From Hydrogenobacter sp. T-2 (GTDB lineage Bacteria; Aquificota; Aquificia; Aquificales; Aquificaceae), in contig NZ_CP117180.1 in the NCBI RefSeq assembly GCF_033971325.1, forward strand, positions 130,041 to 194,040: a DNA stretch of 64,000 nt. The letters are read 5' to 3'. Shown piece by piece: positions 1-7,758 of the stretch. Position numbers and translations under genes: made by a program. Every line of letters begins with the position of its first letter. The stretch's first letter is position 1. A model generated the notes under the pieces. That model was given only the letters and a program-made list of their open reading frames with translations, ran no database searches and was not told where the DNA came from.

Positions 1-32
1 GTGCCTTTGGTCAAACCTTTTATAGGGATATA

Positions 33-242
33 ATGCCAAACCTTGAGGATTTTCCAGAGCCAATAAGAGAGGTTATATTGCAGGTAGAAAAAGTCCACTG
101 CGAATTCCATGAAATAGGCAAGCAAATAGACACCGAAAACCCAGACGAAGCCCTTGTTAAAGAGATGCAGGATACTTCCTTAACCCTTTATCAGCTTTTG
201 ATGAGGTTGGAACGCATGCTTATTGGGGTTAAAAAAGTTTAA
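33..242 (+). CDS. small hypothetical protein, 69 aa
   Basis: A short acidic/leucine-rich helical protein with no signal peptide, membrane segment or motif I recognise. The ATG follows a purine stretch (TAGGGA) that could act as a weak ribosome binding site; the region upstream is too short in the window to define a promoter. It ends inside the first element of the regulatory repeat that drives the next operon, so it is probably a separate upstream transcription unit. Function unknown; reality of the gene is moderately supported by codon use and by the fact that nothing else fills the stretch. Confidence 0.5.
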   Translation: MPNLEDFPEPIREVILQVEKVHCEFHEIGKQIDTENPDEALVKEMQDTSLTLYQLLMRLERMLIGVKKV

Positions 243-279
243 CATGCTTAACCAAATCTTAACAATTATCTTCTATAAT
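238..279 (+). promoter_or_regulatory. Pho-box-like promoter of the P1B-ATPase operon
   Basis: CTTAAC occurs at 247-252 and again at 258-263, an 11-bp period (unit CTTAACCAAAT), with a weaker TTTAAC at 238-243. Ten bases after the last repeat lies a perfect TATAAT (274-279), the geometry of PhoB-activated promoters where the box replaces the -35. The ATG at 288 is 8 nt after the -10, so the transcript should be leaderless. The same layout precedes phoX in this window. Confidence 0.72.
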
Positions 280-287
280 CTTCTGCA

Positions 288-662
288 ATGATTGAGTATG
301 TATCTCTCAGAAAAGGTGAGGCAAGGCTCTACTTTTCAAGCACTGCGGAAAGGGAGCTTTTTCTCCGTGGCATGAACGGGGTGGAGGGGGTTGAGGGGGT
401 GGAATACAAGGAAAATACAAGGACGCTTCTGATTAGGTTCAAAGAGGGTAGTTTTGCCCACTATCTTATAGAAAATCTTAAACGCGAAAAGGACTATCAA
501 AGATTGGAGGGTGAGGATGTAAACTTCTACCTTCAGCCTTTCCTCAAGCATCCAGTGATAAAGCTCGCCTTTAGCACCGCACTGCTTGGCTGGAAGGTAG
601 GCTTGATTTCCTTTGCGGTTTGCAGTATGTTTTTAACTCCATACCTTAAAAGTAATCTCTAA
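288..662 (+). CDS. HMA2-like domain protein with C-terminal membrane segment, 124 aa
   Basis: The first ~80 residues look like a ferredoxin-fold HMA-type domain without the CxxC metal site, similar to the N-terminal part of the P-type ATPase two genes downstream. Residues ~95-118 are hydrophobic and probably form a membrane hairpin or single helix. There is no Shine-Dalgarno; the ATG sits 8 nt after a -10 box, consistent with a leaderless first gene of the operon. CDS order continues with two small membrane proteins and the ATPase, so a role in the same membrane system is inferred. Cysteine-less HMA-like domains of this sort accompany P1B-6 ATPases in other bacteria; direct metal binding is not indicated by the sequence. 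Confidence 0.7.
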   Translation: MIEYVSLRKGEARLYFSSTAERELFLRGMNGVEGVEGVEYKENTRTLLIRFKEGSFAHYLIENLKREKDYQRLEGEDVNFYLQPFLKHPVIKLAFSTALLGWKVGLISFAVCSMFLTPYLKSNL

Positions 663-673
663 GGAGGTAAGGC

Positions 674-988
674 ATGTTTAATGTGAGTATTCCAAGCACC
701 ATAGGTGGATGCCTTTCCACCAACATGATGTTGTACGGTTTTGGTGCCCTTGCGGGGCTCGTGGTCCTTAGTAGGCTCATGAGGGATGCAAGACCTTTTC
801 TTGTGTCTACTACTAAGGAGGTTATAGCCTTTCAGCAGTGGCTCAGCGGAAACCTTGAAGAGGGCAAAGAGTTCTGGGAGGACGTGGTCTCTGAAGCCAA
901 GCACCTCTATAGGCTTGAGGTGGAGAAAAAGTTAGAAATTCTCCAAAAACAGCAGGAGATACTACAAAGAATAAAAGAAAGACTGTGA
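674..988 (+). CDS. small membrane-anchored coiled-coil protein (DUF5132-like), 104 aa
   Basis: An N-terminal hydrophobic segment containing small-residue spacing (YGFGALAGLVVL, residues ~17-33) is followed by a long amphipathic, Glu/Lys-rich helix ending in a predicted coiled coil. This is the layout of short DUF5132-type proteins that travel with P1B ATPases, though I cannot confirm the family without a profile search. A strong AAGGAGG stands 7 nt before the ATG. It lies between the HMA-like protein and another small membrane protein, all codirectional. The glycine pattern could mediate helix packing in a membrane. Function unknown. Confidence 0.65.
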   Translation: MFNVSIPSTIGGCLSTNMMLYGFGALAGLVVLSRLMRDARPFLVSTTKEVIAFQQWLSGNLEEGKEFWEDVVSEAKHLYRLEVEKKLEILQKQQEILQRIKERL

Positions 989-1000
989 GGAGGTAAGGAC

Positions 1001-1204
1001 ATGAACCAGATAACTTCTATTCTTGGAAAGGCAGTATGCTCTGGTCCCTTTAGTTTTGCTTTCGGCTTTGGTATTGGCCTATTAGCCTTTTATATGCTCG
1101 ATAGGGCAAAGGAAAGGAGAAGGCTTGAAGAAACACAAAGAGAGATAGAAGCTATGGTTAAAGCCCTTGAGCTAAAGCTCCAGCAGGAGAGCAAGACAGA
1201 ATGA
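1001..1204 (+). CDS. small membrane protein with charged coiled-coil tail, 67 aa
   Basis: Contains one membrane helix with a GxGxG-type pattern (FGFGIGLLAF, residues ~21-31) followed by a highly charged helix (Arg/Glu/Lys). Its plan resembles the preceding 104-aa protein and suggests a shared scaffold role. GAGGAGG precedes the ATG. Its stop overlaps the ATPase start (ATGA), indicating translational coupling. It resembles no enzyme. Confidence 0.65.
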   Translation: MNQITSILGKAVCSGPFSFAFGFGIGLLAFYMLDRAKERRRLEETQREIEAMVKALELKLQQESKTE

Positions 1205-3324
1205 CCTACAAGGTAGAAAAGCTATCTCCTGGAAGACTGAGGCTTACCTCATACCTCTTTCAGTATCTACATCATCCTGACGAGACCTTAAGGGCTTACT
1301 TTTCAAGGTTTGGTGGTGTAAGGAGGGTGAGCTATTCAAGATCTTCTGGAAGGCTTATCCTTGAGTATGACACAAAGAACTTTGACCTTATAGAGTTTCT
1401 AAGCCATATTGAAAACACACCTCGTGATGTCTTTCTTGAGGACCTATCAAGGGAAAAGCAAAGCAAACAAAAAGAGGCTAATGGAGCTTCTCGTTGGCTT
1501 ATGCTTAGCACCTTGGGCTTTCTGCCCTACCTTATGAGGGGTCTTCTGCCCACCTCCTTGCTCGCAGGCATGACCCTGCTCCTTTCCAAGCCTGTTTTTG
1601 AAAAGGCGATTAGCTCTCTTAGAAAGGGTAAACTGGACGTGCATATGCTTGACTCCTCTGCCATAGCATTGGCAAGCCTTACAGGCAGTCCACTCTCTGC
1701 CCATACCATGGTCTTTCTCCTTGCCCTCGGTGATTACCTCTCTGAAAGGGTGGAAAGGAAGGCTTATGAGAAGATTGAAAAGCTCTTTTCTTACAAAGAG
1801 GACACTGCTTGGCTTATGATAGGCAACGGTCAGGCGGTAAAGGTAAAAGCCCTTGACCTCAAAAGGGGAGACCTTATAGCGGTCTACGCAGGGGAGAAGA
1901 TACCAGCGGACGGTGTAGTGGAAGAGGGAGATGCCCTTGTAAATCAAGCATCTCTTACAGGAGAATCTAACCCTGTCCACAAAAAGACGGGAGACAAGGT
2001 CTTTGCAGGAACCTTTGTGGAAGATGGCAAGCTCTACATAAGGGTGGAAGAGGTAGGAGAAGAGACGGTAGTGGCAAAGATAGCCAAGATAGTGGAAGAG
2101 AGCATAAAAGAGCCCATAAACATCCAAAGGATGGCAGAAGAAACAGCCAATAGATTGGTTATGCCCACAATAGGTCTTGGTGCTCTCTCTTATATCACAA
2201 GCGGTCAAATAAGCAGGCTCACTTCAACACTAATAATAGACTATCACACCGGCATTCACCTTGCCACACCTCTGACAGTGCTCTCCAGCGTGGCACAGGC
2301 TTCCACCTATGGCATCCTCATAAAGAGCGGTGGAAAACTTGAGGCTCTCTCAAGGGTAGACACCTTTGTGATGGACAAGACGGGCACTCTAACGGTGGGG
2401 CATCCAGTCATAGAAGATGTGGTGGGTCTTGAGGTTTCAGAGGATGAGACCCTTCTGTATTCTGCTTCTCTTGAGCAGAGGATAACTCATCCGGTGGCAA
2501 GGGCTATAGTAAAGCTCGCAGAAGCAAAAGGCTTGGAGCTCCTGCCAAGAGAAAACTCTCAATACCACATAGGTCTTGGAATAGAGGGTGAGCTAAATGG
2601 CACGAAGTTTATGCTTGGAAGCACGCGCTTTATGCAGAAAAAGAAGATAAGGATAAGCCAAGAAATAAGAAGCCTTGTGGACAAGTTTCACTCAGAGGCA
2701 AAGTCTGTGCTGTATCTTGTGAGAGAGAGAAAGATAGTAGGGCTTCTTACCTTCAGAGACCCTCTCAGGGAAGATGCAAAGGATGTGGTGGCGGAGCTAA
2801 AAAGAAGGGGCAAAAGGGTGGTGCTTTGCACGGGAGACAATGAGGGCATAGCCAAGTATATGGCAAAGGAGCTTGGTATAGAGGAGTATTATGCAAGGGT
2901 ATTCCCTGCGGAGAAGGCAAAGGTGGTGGAAAAGCTCAAAAAACAGGGAAGGGTGGTAGCCTTTGTGGGTGATGGTGTAAACGATTCGCCTGCTCTTTCT
3001 GTTGCGGACGTGGGTATTTCTCTGAGGAGCGGGACGGATATAGCTATAGAGGTGGCGGACGTGGTTATAGGGGACAGCCTTTGGCATCTTGTGGATGTGG
3101 TGGACATAGCGGAAAGAACTATAAGAAAATTAAAGACCATATACAGATTAAACGGTCTTGCAAACACGGTGGGTCTTATTGGGTCCGCCTTGGGACTCTT
3201 TGGTCCCTCAGTTTCAACGCTTATAAACAACGGCACTACAGTGCTGTTGGGCTTATATTCCATAAAAAACCCTAAGGAGGTGAAAAGCCATGGAAGAGAA
3301 GAAGGACCTTGCACAAGAGCTTGA
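1201..3324 (+). CDS. P1B-type (P1B-6-like) metal-transporting ATPase with cysteine-less TM4 motif
   Basis: A 707-aa P-type ATPase. Visible motifs: actuator TGES (253-256), phosphorylation DKTGT with Asp392, the P1B-specific HP dipeptide (430-431) and hinge GDGVND (590-595). The N-terminus holds a degenerate HMA-like domain without CxxC and an Arg-containing PGRLRL motif. The intramembrane metal site, normally CPC/SPC/TPC or SCA, reads D-Y-H-T-G at 347-351. Alignment of DY-HTG with the DY-SCA of the P1B-6 subclass suggests that subclass, but with no cysteine. Family members export or compartmentalise transition metals using ATP; P1B-6 enzymes are linked with iron, including ferrosome organelles. 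The substrate here is therefore uncertain. The gene is flanked by small membrane and coiled-coil proteins in one operon under a Pho-box-like promoter. Confidence 0.93.
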   Translation: MTYKVEKLSPGRLRLTSYLFQYLHHPDETLRAYFSRFGGVRRVSYSRSSGRLILEYDTKNFDLIEFLSHIENTPRDVFLEDLSREKQSKQKEANGASRWLMLSTLGFLPYLMRGLLPTSLLAGMTLLLSKPVFEKAISSLRKGKLDVHMLDSSAIALASLTGSPLSAHTMVFLLALGDYLSERVERKAYEKIEKLFSYKEDTAWLMIGNGQAVKVKALDLKRGDLIAVYAGEKIPADGVVEEGDALVNQASLTGESNPVHKKTGDKVFAGTFVEDGKLYIRVEEVGEETVVAKIAKIVEESIKEPINIQRMAEETANRLVMPTIGLGALSYITSGQISRLTSTLIIDYHTGIHLATPLTVLSSVAQASTYGILIKSGGKLEALSRVDTFVMDKTGTLTVGHPVIEDVVGLEVSEDETLLYSASLEQRITHPVARAIVKLAEAKGLELLPRENSQYHIGLGIEGELNGTKFMLGSTRFMQKKKIRISQEIRSLVDKFHSEAKSVLYLVRERKIVGLLTFRDPLREDAKDVVAELKRRGKRVVLCTGDNEGIAKYMAKELGIEEYYARVFPAEKAKVVEKLKKQGRVVAFVGDGVNDSPALSVADVGISLRSGTDIAIEVADVVIGDSLWHLVDVVDIAERTIRKLKTIYRLNGLANTVGLIGSALGLFGPSVSTLINNGTTVLLGLYSIKNPKEVKSHGREEGPCTRA

Positions 3325-3565
3325 AAGGATTAAGACAGAGCTTGAGGAGCTAAAGAAGAAGATGGGTATTGCGGAGGAGGAAAAGAGCCTAAAGGACCTC
3401 CCTGCGGAAGCCCTCTCAAAGGTTATGGAAGTTAGCAAAGAGATAGTCAAAACCACTGCGGAGATCGGAGAAAAGGCTCTCAAGGTTGTAAAGTATTCCG
3501 TTGAAGGTGCAGTAGAAGGTGCAAAGAAGGCTCTAAAGGAAGAGGAGAAGAAGGAACAAGGATGA
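3290..3565 (+). CDS. amphipathic coiled-coil protein, 91 aa
   Basis: Almost entirely predicted helix: a Lys/Glu heptad-like segment (residues ~5-30) followed by an amphipathic A/V/K/E-rich helix (~45-85) of the kind that binds membranes or packs against another helix. No cysteines, no signal peptide. It overlaps the 3' end of the ATPase gene by 35 bp and has AAGGAGGTG before its ATG, so coexpression is near certain. A structural role beside the ATPase is inferred from position only. Confidence 0.72.
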   Translation: MEEKKDLAQELERIKTELEELKKKMGIAEEEKSLKDLPAEALSKVMEVSKEIVKTTAEIGEKALKVVKYSVEGAVEGAKKALKEEEKKEQG

Positions 3566-3819
3566 ACTTTATAAGGACAAGGAGCGGAAGGTATCTTAAT
3601 ACTCTGCATGTTATATCCCTCTCGGTAGAGGAGGCAAAAATAGAGATAGAGGGCAAAAAGAGGCTGGTTTACAAGGTGGTTGCCTACATGAGCCAGCCTC
3701 TCCTTCCTGCGGTTTTGGGCATATACTCCACAGAAGAGAAGGCTTTTGAGGTCCTGGAGGACATCATTAGGAGGCTATCTCAGGATGAAAGGGTCATACA
3801 CATTGAAAGCGAATACTGA
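3562..3819 (+). CDS. hypothetical protein, 85 aa
   Basis: A small soluble alpha/beta protein of the type Aquificales and Firmicutes encode as short conserved hypotheticals: begins MNFIRTRSGRYLNT, has alternating strand-like segments, ends in an acidic tail. Start overlaps the preceding stop by 4 bp, so it belongs to the ATPase operon. No recognised catalytic residues. Function unknown. Confidence 0.6.
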   Translation: MNFIRTRSGRYLNTLHVISLSVEEAKIEIEGKKRLVYKVVAYMSQPLLPAVLGIYSTEEKAFEVLEDIIRRLSQDERVIHIESEY

Positions 3820-4138
3820 AGACTACATAAGGGAGCTTAAACTTCTTGCTCATCATATACAGGAGACGCACGGAGAAGTTCTCAAAAACATACAAGAACC
3901 CATCTTACTTGAAGTGGAGCTTCCTGAGAGAGAGATCGCACTATTTATCATAAGCTCCGAAGGAATTCGTCAAGCCATTAGCACTCAGGAAGCTAAAAAT
4001 GTGGTAAAAGTAAACTACAAAGACCTTATGAGGCTCGTGGAAAAACCCTCAAGGATAATCCGCTACATCTTTGAAGGGAGGGTAAGAATAAAGGGAGACT
4101 ACCAAAGAATTCTCTCCATCCTACAAAATCTTCTCTAA
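3785..4138 (+). CDS. SCP2-like sterol/lipid carrier domain protein, 117 aa
   Basis: The C-terminal half (KVNYKDLMRLVEKP, then an IFEGRVRIKGDY segment) matches the end of SCP2/sterol-carrier-like domains, in which an R/KGD..K element closes the fold. The open frame extends upstream inside the previous gene; I chose the ATG at 3785, and a TTG at 3803 with GAAAGGG upstream is an alternative. It overlaps the previous gene by 35 bp. SCP2-like proteins bind lipids or acyl groups, which would fit a membrane-compartment operon, but the ligand is unknown. Confidence 0.6.
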   Translation: MKGSYTLKANTEDYIRELKLLAHHIQETHGEVLKNIQEPILLEVELPEREIALFIISSEGIRQAISTQEAKNVVKVNYKDLMRLVEKPSRIIRYIFEGRVRIKGDYQRILSILQNLL

Positions 4139-4341
4139 AGAAGTCTGTTTATTGCCTTGGTTATGAGGTTTTCTATTAGCCCACCCACCACGAAGGACTC
4201 AATTAGTATGGTTCTGTCCTTTTCGGTAAGGAAGGTATCCCTTTCGCGTTTTCTGAGTTTCTCCCCCTTCTTAAGAAATCTCCTGTAGCAGTCCTTCTCC
4301 CTCTCAATCTCTTGGATTAGTGCCTCTATCCTCTCCTTCAT
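4135..4341 (-). CDS. small helical protein under Pho-box-like control, 68 aa
   Basis: A charged helical protein (Glu/Lys/Arg-rich first 45 residues, more hydrophobic C-terminus). I do not recognise it. Support for expression is the promoter: two CTTAAC repeats 11 bp apart and a -10-like hexamer just upstream, in the same geometry as phoX. The ATG lies 7 nt from the hexamer, so translation would be leaderless. It converges on the SCP2-like gene with a 4-bp overlap. A small effector of the phosphate response is possible but speculative. Confidence 0.55.
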   Translation of the reverse strand: MKERIEALIQEIEREKDCYRRFLKKGEKLRKRERDTFLTEKDRTILIESFVVGGLIENLITKAINRLL

Positions 4342-4348
4342 GTTAGAT

Positions 4349-4381
4349 AGTTTAACTGAAAAGTGTTAAGATTTTGTTAAG
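4349..4381 (-). promoter_or_regulatory. Pho-box-like promoter of the 68-aa ORF
   Basis: On the minus strand CTTAAC occurs at 4381-4376 and 4370-4365 (unit CTTAACAAAAT, 11-bp period). Ten bases downstream is TAAACT (4354-4349, 4 of 6 to TATAAT), then 7 nt to the ATG at 4341. No Shine-Dalgarno is present. Confidence 0.6.
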
Positions 4382-4421
4382 ATTTATGTTTTCTTCTTTG
4401 TGCTACACAAGGCAAAACTTA

Positions 4422-5525
4422 TTAAACAAGGACTCCTTGGTAAACATCAAGAAGTTTTTCAAAAGTAGCATTCCAAGAGAAATTACTAAGCACAAAGGAG
4501 CTGACCTTTTCTTTGTTAACCAGACTCACCTCGTTGCAGGCACGGACTATGGCGTGGTAGAAGGCTTCCAAAGTGAGCTCTTTTACCAAAAACTCCTTAA
4601 AAGGTTGTGTTTCAAGACCCATATCATAGGCAACCAGCAGACAACCACAAGCCTGAGCTTCAAGAAAGGCAAGCCCGTAGGTTTCTCCTGTAGAGGTGCT
4701 CACAAAGATATCACAGCTTGCATAAACTTTTGCCAAATCCTCTTCTCTTTGGAGGTATCCAAGATAGGTGAGGTTAGGAAGTTTCTGAGATAGCCTTTCT
4801 ACTCTTTTCCTTAGAGGACCGTCTCCTACCACCACAAGATGGAAAAGGGTAGGGTCAAGGTGTTGAAAGACTTCTAAGAGAAGGTCTAAGTTTTTCTCTG
4901 GCGAGAGCCTACCAGCGTATATTAGCTTAAATCTACCAGCATATATGCCAAGGGCTTTTTCAAAGTATGGGTCTCTTTTAGAGGGGTTAAAGACCTCCGT
5001 ATCCACTCCGAGGTTTACAGTGATTATGTTTTCAAGACCGCAGGCCATTAAAAACTCCTCCTGCACCCTTGAGGGGGTTATTATAAGGTCTGCCTTTGCG
5101 AGCTTTTTTCTTATGGTATGCTCCAAAAGCACCCTTTTGAGCCTTTCTGGAGCGGGCAAAAGCGAAAGGTCCGTCCTTATGTCAGAATGGTAAAAGACGC
5201 TTAGTAGATAGTTGTCAGACTTTAAATGATTTATGGGTTGATAGGTGCCACCCAGCTCTACTACATCAGGCTCCTCTATTTTCAGTATTTCCCTTATCTC
5301 CGCAAAGGAGGAGAAGAACCTATAACCACCTGTTAAAGGCAGAGGAAAGGAGGGAAGCTCGTAGACCTTGGTGGAGTTAATATGGTATGTTCTTCTTTCC
5401 TTTCCGGGTATTATAAGCACATGCTCTATACCCTTTTTCTGCATATACTTGCTTTTTTCAAGAAGGTATCTCCTTATACCTCCGCTTTTGCTATGAAAGT
5501 ATGGGGTTATGTCAACAAGTTTCAT
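4422..5525 (-). CDS. GT4-family glycosyltransferase, 367 aa
   Basis: A GT-B fold retaining glycosyltransferase of family GT4. The N-terminus carries the acceptor-domain signature (DITPYFHSKSGGIRRYLLE). The C-terminal half has the donor site: LIYAGRLSPEKNLDLLLE, VVGDGPLR and the EX7E region STGETYGLAFLEAQACG. It would transfer a sugar from a nucleotide-sugar to a lipid or sugar acceptor at the inner face of the membrane. An in-frame start five codons earlier exists, but the ATG at 5525 has GGGAGG upstream and is preferred; the gene overlaps the end of the PHP-GT4 gene. Last gene of a three-gene operon behind a four-repeat Pho-box-like promoter, suggesting glycolipid synthesis when phosphate is scarce. 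Confidence 0.88.
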   Translation of the reverse strand: MKLVDITPYFHSKSGGIRRYLLEKSKYMQKKGIEHVLIIPGKERRTYHINSTKVYELPSFPLPLTGGYRFFSSFAEIREILKIEEPDVVELGGTYQPINHLKSDNYLLSVFYHSDIRTDLSLLPAPERLKRVLLEHTIRKKLAKADLIITPSRVQEEFLMACGLENIITVNLGVDTEVFNPSKRDPYFEKALGIYAGRFKLIYAGRLSPEKNLDLLLEVFQHLDPTLFHLVVVGDGPLRKRVERLSQKLPNLTYLGYLQREEDLAKVYASCDIFVSTSTGETYGLAFLEAQACGCLLVAYDMGLETQPFKEFLVKELTLEAFYHAIVRACNEVSLVNKEKVSSFVLSNFSWNATFEKLLDVYQGVLV

Positions 5526-7758
5526 GGACAAGCCTCCCAAGACCAGCTATGGCTAACATGTAGTCTATGTAAGTTTTTCTCATATCAAGGCTTCTTGCGT
5601 AGTATAGGGCTTCTTGAGACATACTTCTCCTTAGGCTTTCATTGGATAGAAGAAGGGAGAGCTTTTCTACAAAGTCCTCGGGCTTTGTGGCTATAAAGCC
5701 ATTTACACCCTCTTGAACATGCTCGTGAGATGCACCCTTTGAGCTTACTACCACAGGAAGACCGCTTGCCATAGCCTCTAAAACCACTTGCCCATAGGTC
5801 TCTGTTTCAGAGGGGAATAAAAACGCGTCAGAGCTTGCGTAAGCGGTAGCCAGCTCCTCTCCCACCATATAACCCACAAGGTGCACATTCTTTGGTTTTT
5901 TGTTCTCTATCTCTTTCCTATAGGGTCCATCTCCCACTATCACAAAGATGTCTTCGGGGAAGCATTTGGCAGTGTAAAGGAAAGTATCCAAACCCTTTTC
6001 TTTGGAAACCCTACCCACATATAGGATAACTCTTTGGTGCTTTTTAACTCCGAGCCTTTTAGACCAGAAGTCCTCATCTCTTTTGTAAGGAGAGAAGAGC
6101 TCTGTATCCACACCGCGTTTGAAGGTGCTTATCTTACTGTTATGTAATCCCTTATTTATAAAGGTCTTCATGTAGTGTTCTGAAGGGACAAAAAACTTGT
6201 CTGAAATATTACCAAGAAAGACAAAGGCTTTCCATAGAAGACTTTCCACTTCGGGGTCTCCCGTATATGTTCTTGCGTATGTGGGTATGTCTGTGTGGAA
6301 GGCAGAGGTAATCCTAAGACGGAGAATCTTACCCACAAGAAATCCCATAAGTCCAAGAGGACCTGGCGTGGCTATGTGAACTTGAGTAAAGCCTTCCCTC
6401 TCAAGAAGGTCCATAAGCTCTATCAGGTTTGGAAGACCCATTTTTAACTCTTCGTAAAAGGGTGTGGGTATCTCCACAATAGGCTCTAAGTTTATGAGCT
6501 TTTCCTCTTCCTTCACCTGTGAGTTAGAAACTATTATTGTGAAGGGTAGGTCTTCCTCAAGGGCTATCTGTCTTATGAGCTTAGCACTTCTTGCAACGCC
6601 GTTTATATGGTGGTAGGTGTCTGTAAGGTAGGCAACCTTTGGAGACCTTCCGTTGAGTATACCAAACTCTTTTCCAAGAACCTTTATCTTTTCCTCTTCC
6701 CTTTTTTGGGCGTATTTTAAAAAGGCGGGGAAGCCATGAGCCATGAGGGACAGGCATAGCTCCCCAAGGGTTTGCGGTGAGGGGCTTTTCAAAAACCTTT
6801 CCAAAGTAAAAGAGGGCAGTTTTTTTGCTATTTCCCTCAATAGGTCTGACCTCTCGGACTTTATACCGAGAAAATTTCTCAAAAGCATACCCACCAGTGG
6901 GTTGTCTGAGTGCATAAAGACATAATCGGTTATGGGTCTCACTTCAGAGGGTATATGGTTTTTGCTCTTTAAGAAGTCATAGCCTACTCTGCATATCATG
7001 TTTAGAAGCCTTTTGTCTCCCAGCTCTTCTGTATCCACATGCGTTCTCCCTTCCCATAGACCCCTTAAAAAGTCCTCTTTGCTTACCGCACCCTCAACCG
7101 CAGTCCAAGTCTTTCCCACGTCCATTCCACCATGGTCATCTGAGCCTGCGGTGAAGGCTATTCTATCTCTTATCCTCTGAGGCTCTATCCTGTGTCTTTC
7201 CGCAAGGGCATGTATCTTATCCCATCCATCGTAGGCACGGGCTATGGACTCTTCCACATACCTAACATTGTCTCCCCTTGTCCCGTTTATCACCTCCCAG
7301 TTGTCAAAGAGTAAAACCAACTTTTCTAAAAGGCTACGGGTTATCTTAGTTCCCTGAACAGAATATAGAGGATGGGCAAGGGAGTGGGCTATTCTATGAG
7401 ACTTTAGGTATTTGACAAAATCGTAAAGGTTGTTTCTTAGCCTTAGAAGGTCTTGATGTTGAGCCTCCGTGATGCCGTATACCAGCACATGAACCTTTCC
7501 CTTCTCTTCGGGAATTTCCACCGTATACTCACAGCTTATAAAGACCTCAGGAAGATGTGCCAGCTCAAGGACTCCGTTTATGGTGTTGTGGTCTGTAATG
7601 GTTATAAAGCTCATACCCCTGTCTTTGAGCCTTTTGTATATCTCCATAGGCTCTGTGAAGCTCTCTGGACATCCCACCAGCCTACTAAACCAACCCCCCG
7701 GCAGGTTGGAAGCCTTTGAATGAAGGTGCAAGTCCGCTTTTGCTAAGTAATTCCCCAT
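5512..7758 (-). CDS. PHP-domain / GT4 glycosyltransferase fusion, 748 aa
   Basis: Two domains. Residues ~1-240 are a PHP metal-dependent phosphoesterase-like domain: ADLHLHS near residue 8, TDHN near 57, then AHPL and a GSDDHGG motif. Residues ~370-740 are a GT4 glycosyltransferase (VAYLTDTYHHINGVARSAK; RGVDTELF; ILYVGRVSKEKGLD; VGDGPYR; ETETYGQVVLEAMASGLPVV). GT4 enzymes of this kind build phosphate-free glycolipids or mannosides; the PHP domain may hydrolyse a phosphate monoester in the same route. Both domains look intact. It overlaps the downstream GT4 gene and the upstream DUF2334 gene, so it is the middle gene of one operon. The acceptor and sugar cannot be read from sequence. Confidence 0.88.
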   Translation of the reverse strand: MGNYLAKADLHLHSKASNLPGGWFSRLVGCPESFTEPMEIYKRLKDRGMSFITITDHNTINGVLELAHLPEVFISCEYTVEIPEEKGKVHVLVYGITEAQHQDLLRLRNNLYDFVKYLKSHRIAHSLAHPLYSVQGTKITRSLLEKLVLLFDNWEVINGTRGDNVRYVEESIARAYDGWDKIHALAERHRIEPQRIRDRIAFTAGSDDHGGMDVGKTWTAVEGAVSKEDFLRGLWEGRTHVDTEELGDKRLLNMICRVGYDFLKSKNHIPSEVRPITDYVFMHSDNPLVGMLLRNFLGIKSERSDLLREIAKKLPSFTLERFLKSPSPQTLGELCLSLMAHGFPAFLKYAQKREEEKIKVLGKEFGILNGRSPKVAYLTDTYHHINGVARSAKLIRQIALEEDLPFTIIVSNSQVKEEEKLINLEPIVEIPTPFYEELKMGLPNLIELMDLLEREGFTQVHIATPGPLGLMGFLVGKILRLRITSAFHTDIPTYARTYTGDPEVESLLWKAFVFLGNISDKFFVPSEHYMKTFINKGLHNSKISTFKRGVDTELFSPYKRDEDFWSKRLGVKKHQRVILYVGRVSKEKGLDTFLYTAKCFPEDIFVIVGDGPYRKEIENKKPKNVHLVGYMVGEELATAYASSDAFLFPSETETYGQVVLEAMASGLPVVVSSKGASHEHVQEGVNGFIATKPEDFVEKLSLLLSNESLRRSMSQEALYYARSLDMRKTYIDYMLAIAGLGRLVHETC

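Noticed and set aside
1447-2208. 253-aa open frame on the minus strand
   Set aside because: Lies opposite the conserved P-type ATPase, is rich in Cys/His/Tyr with no family match, and is a shadow of that gene.
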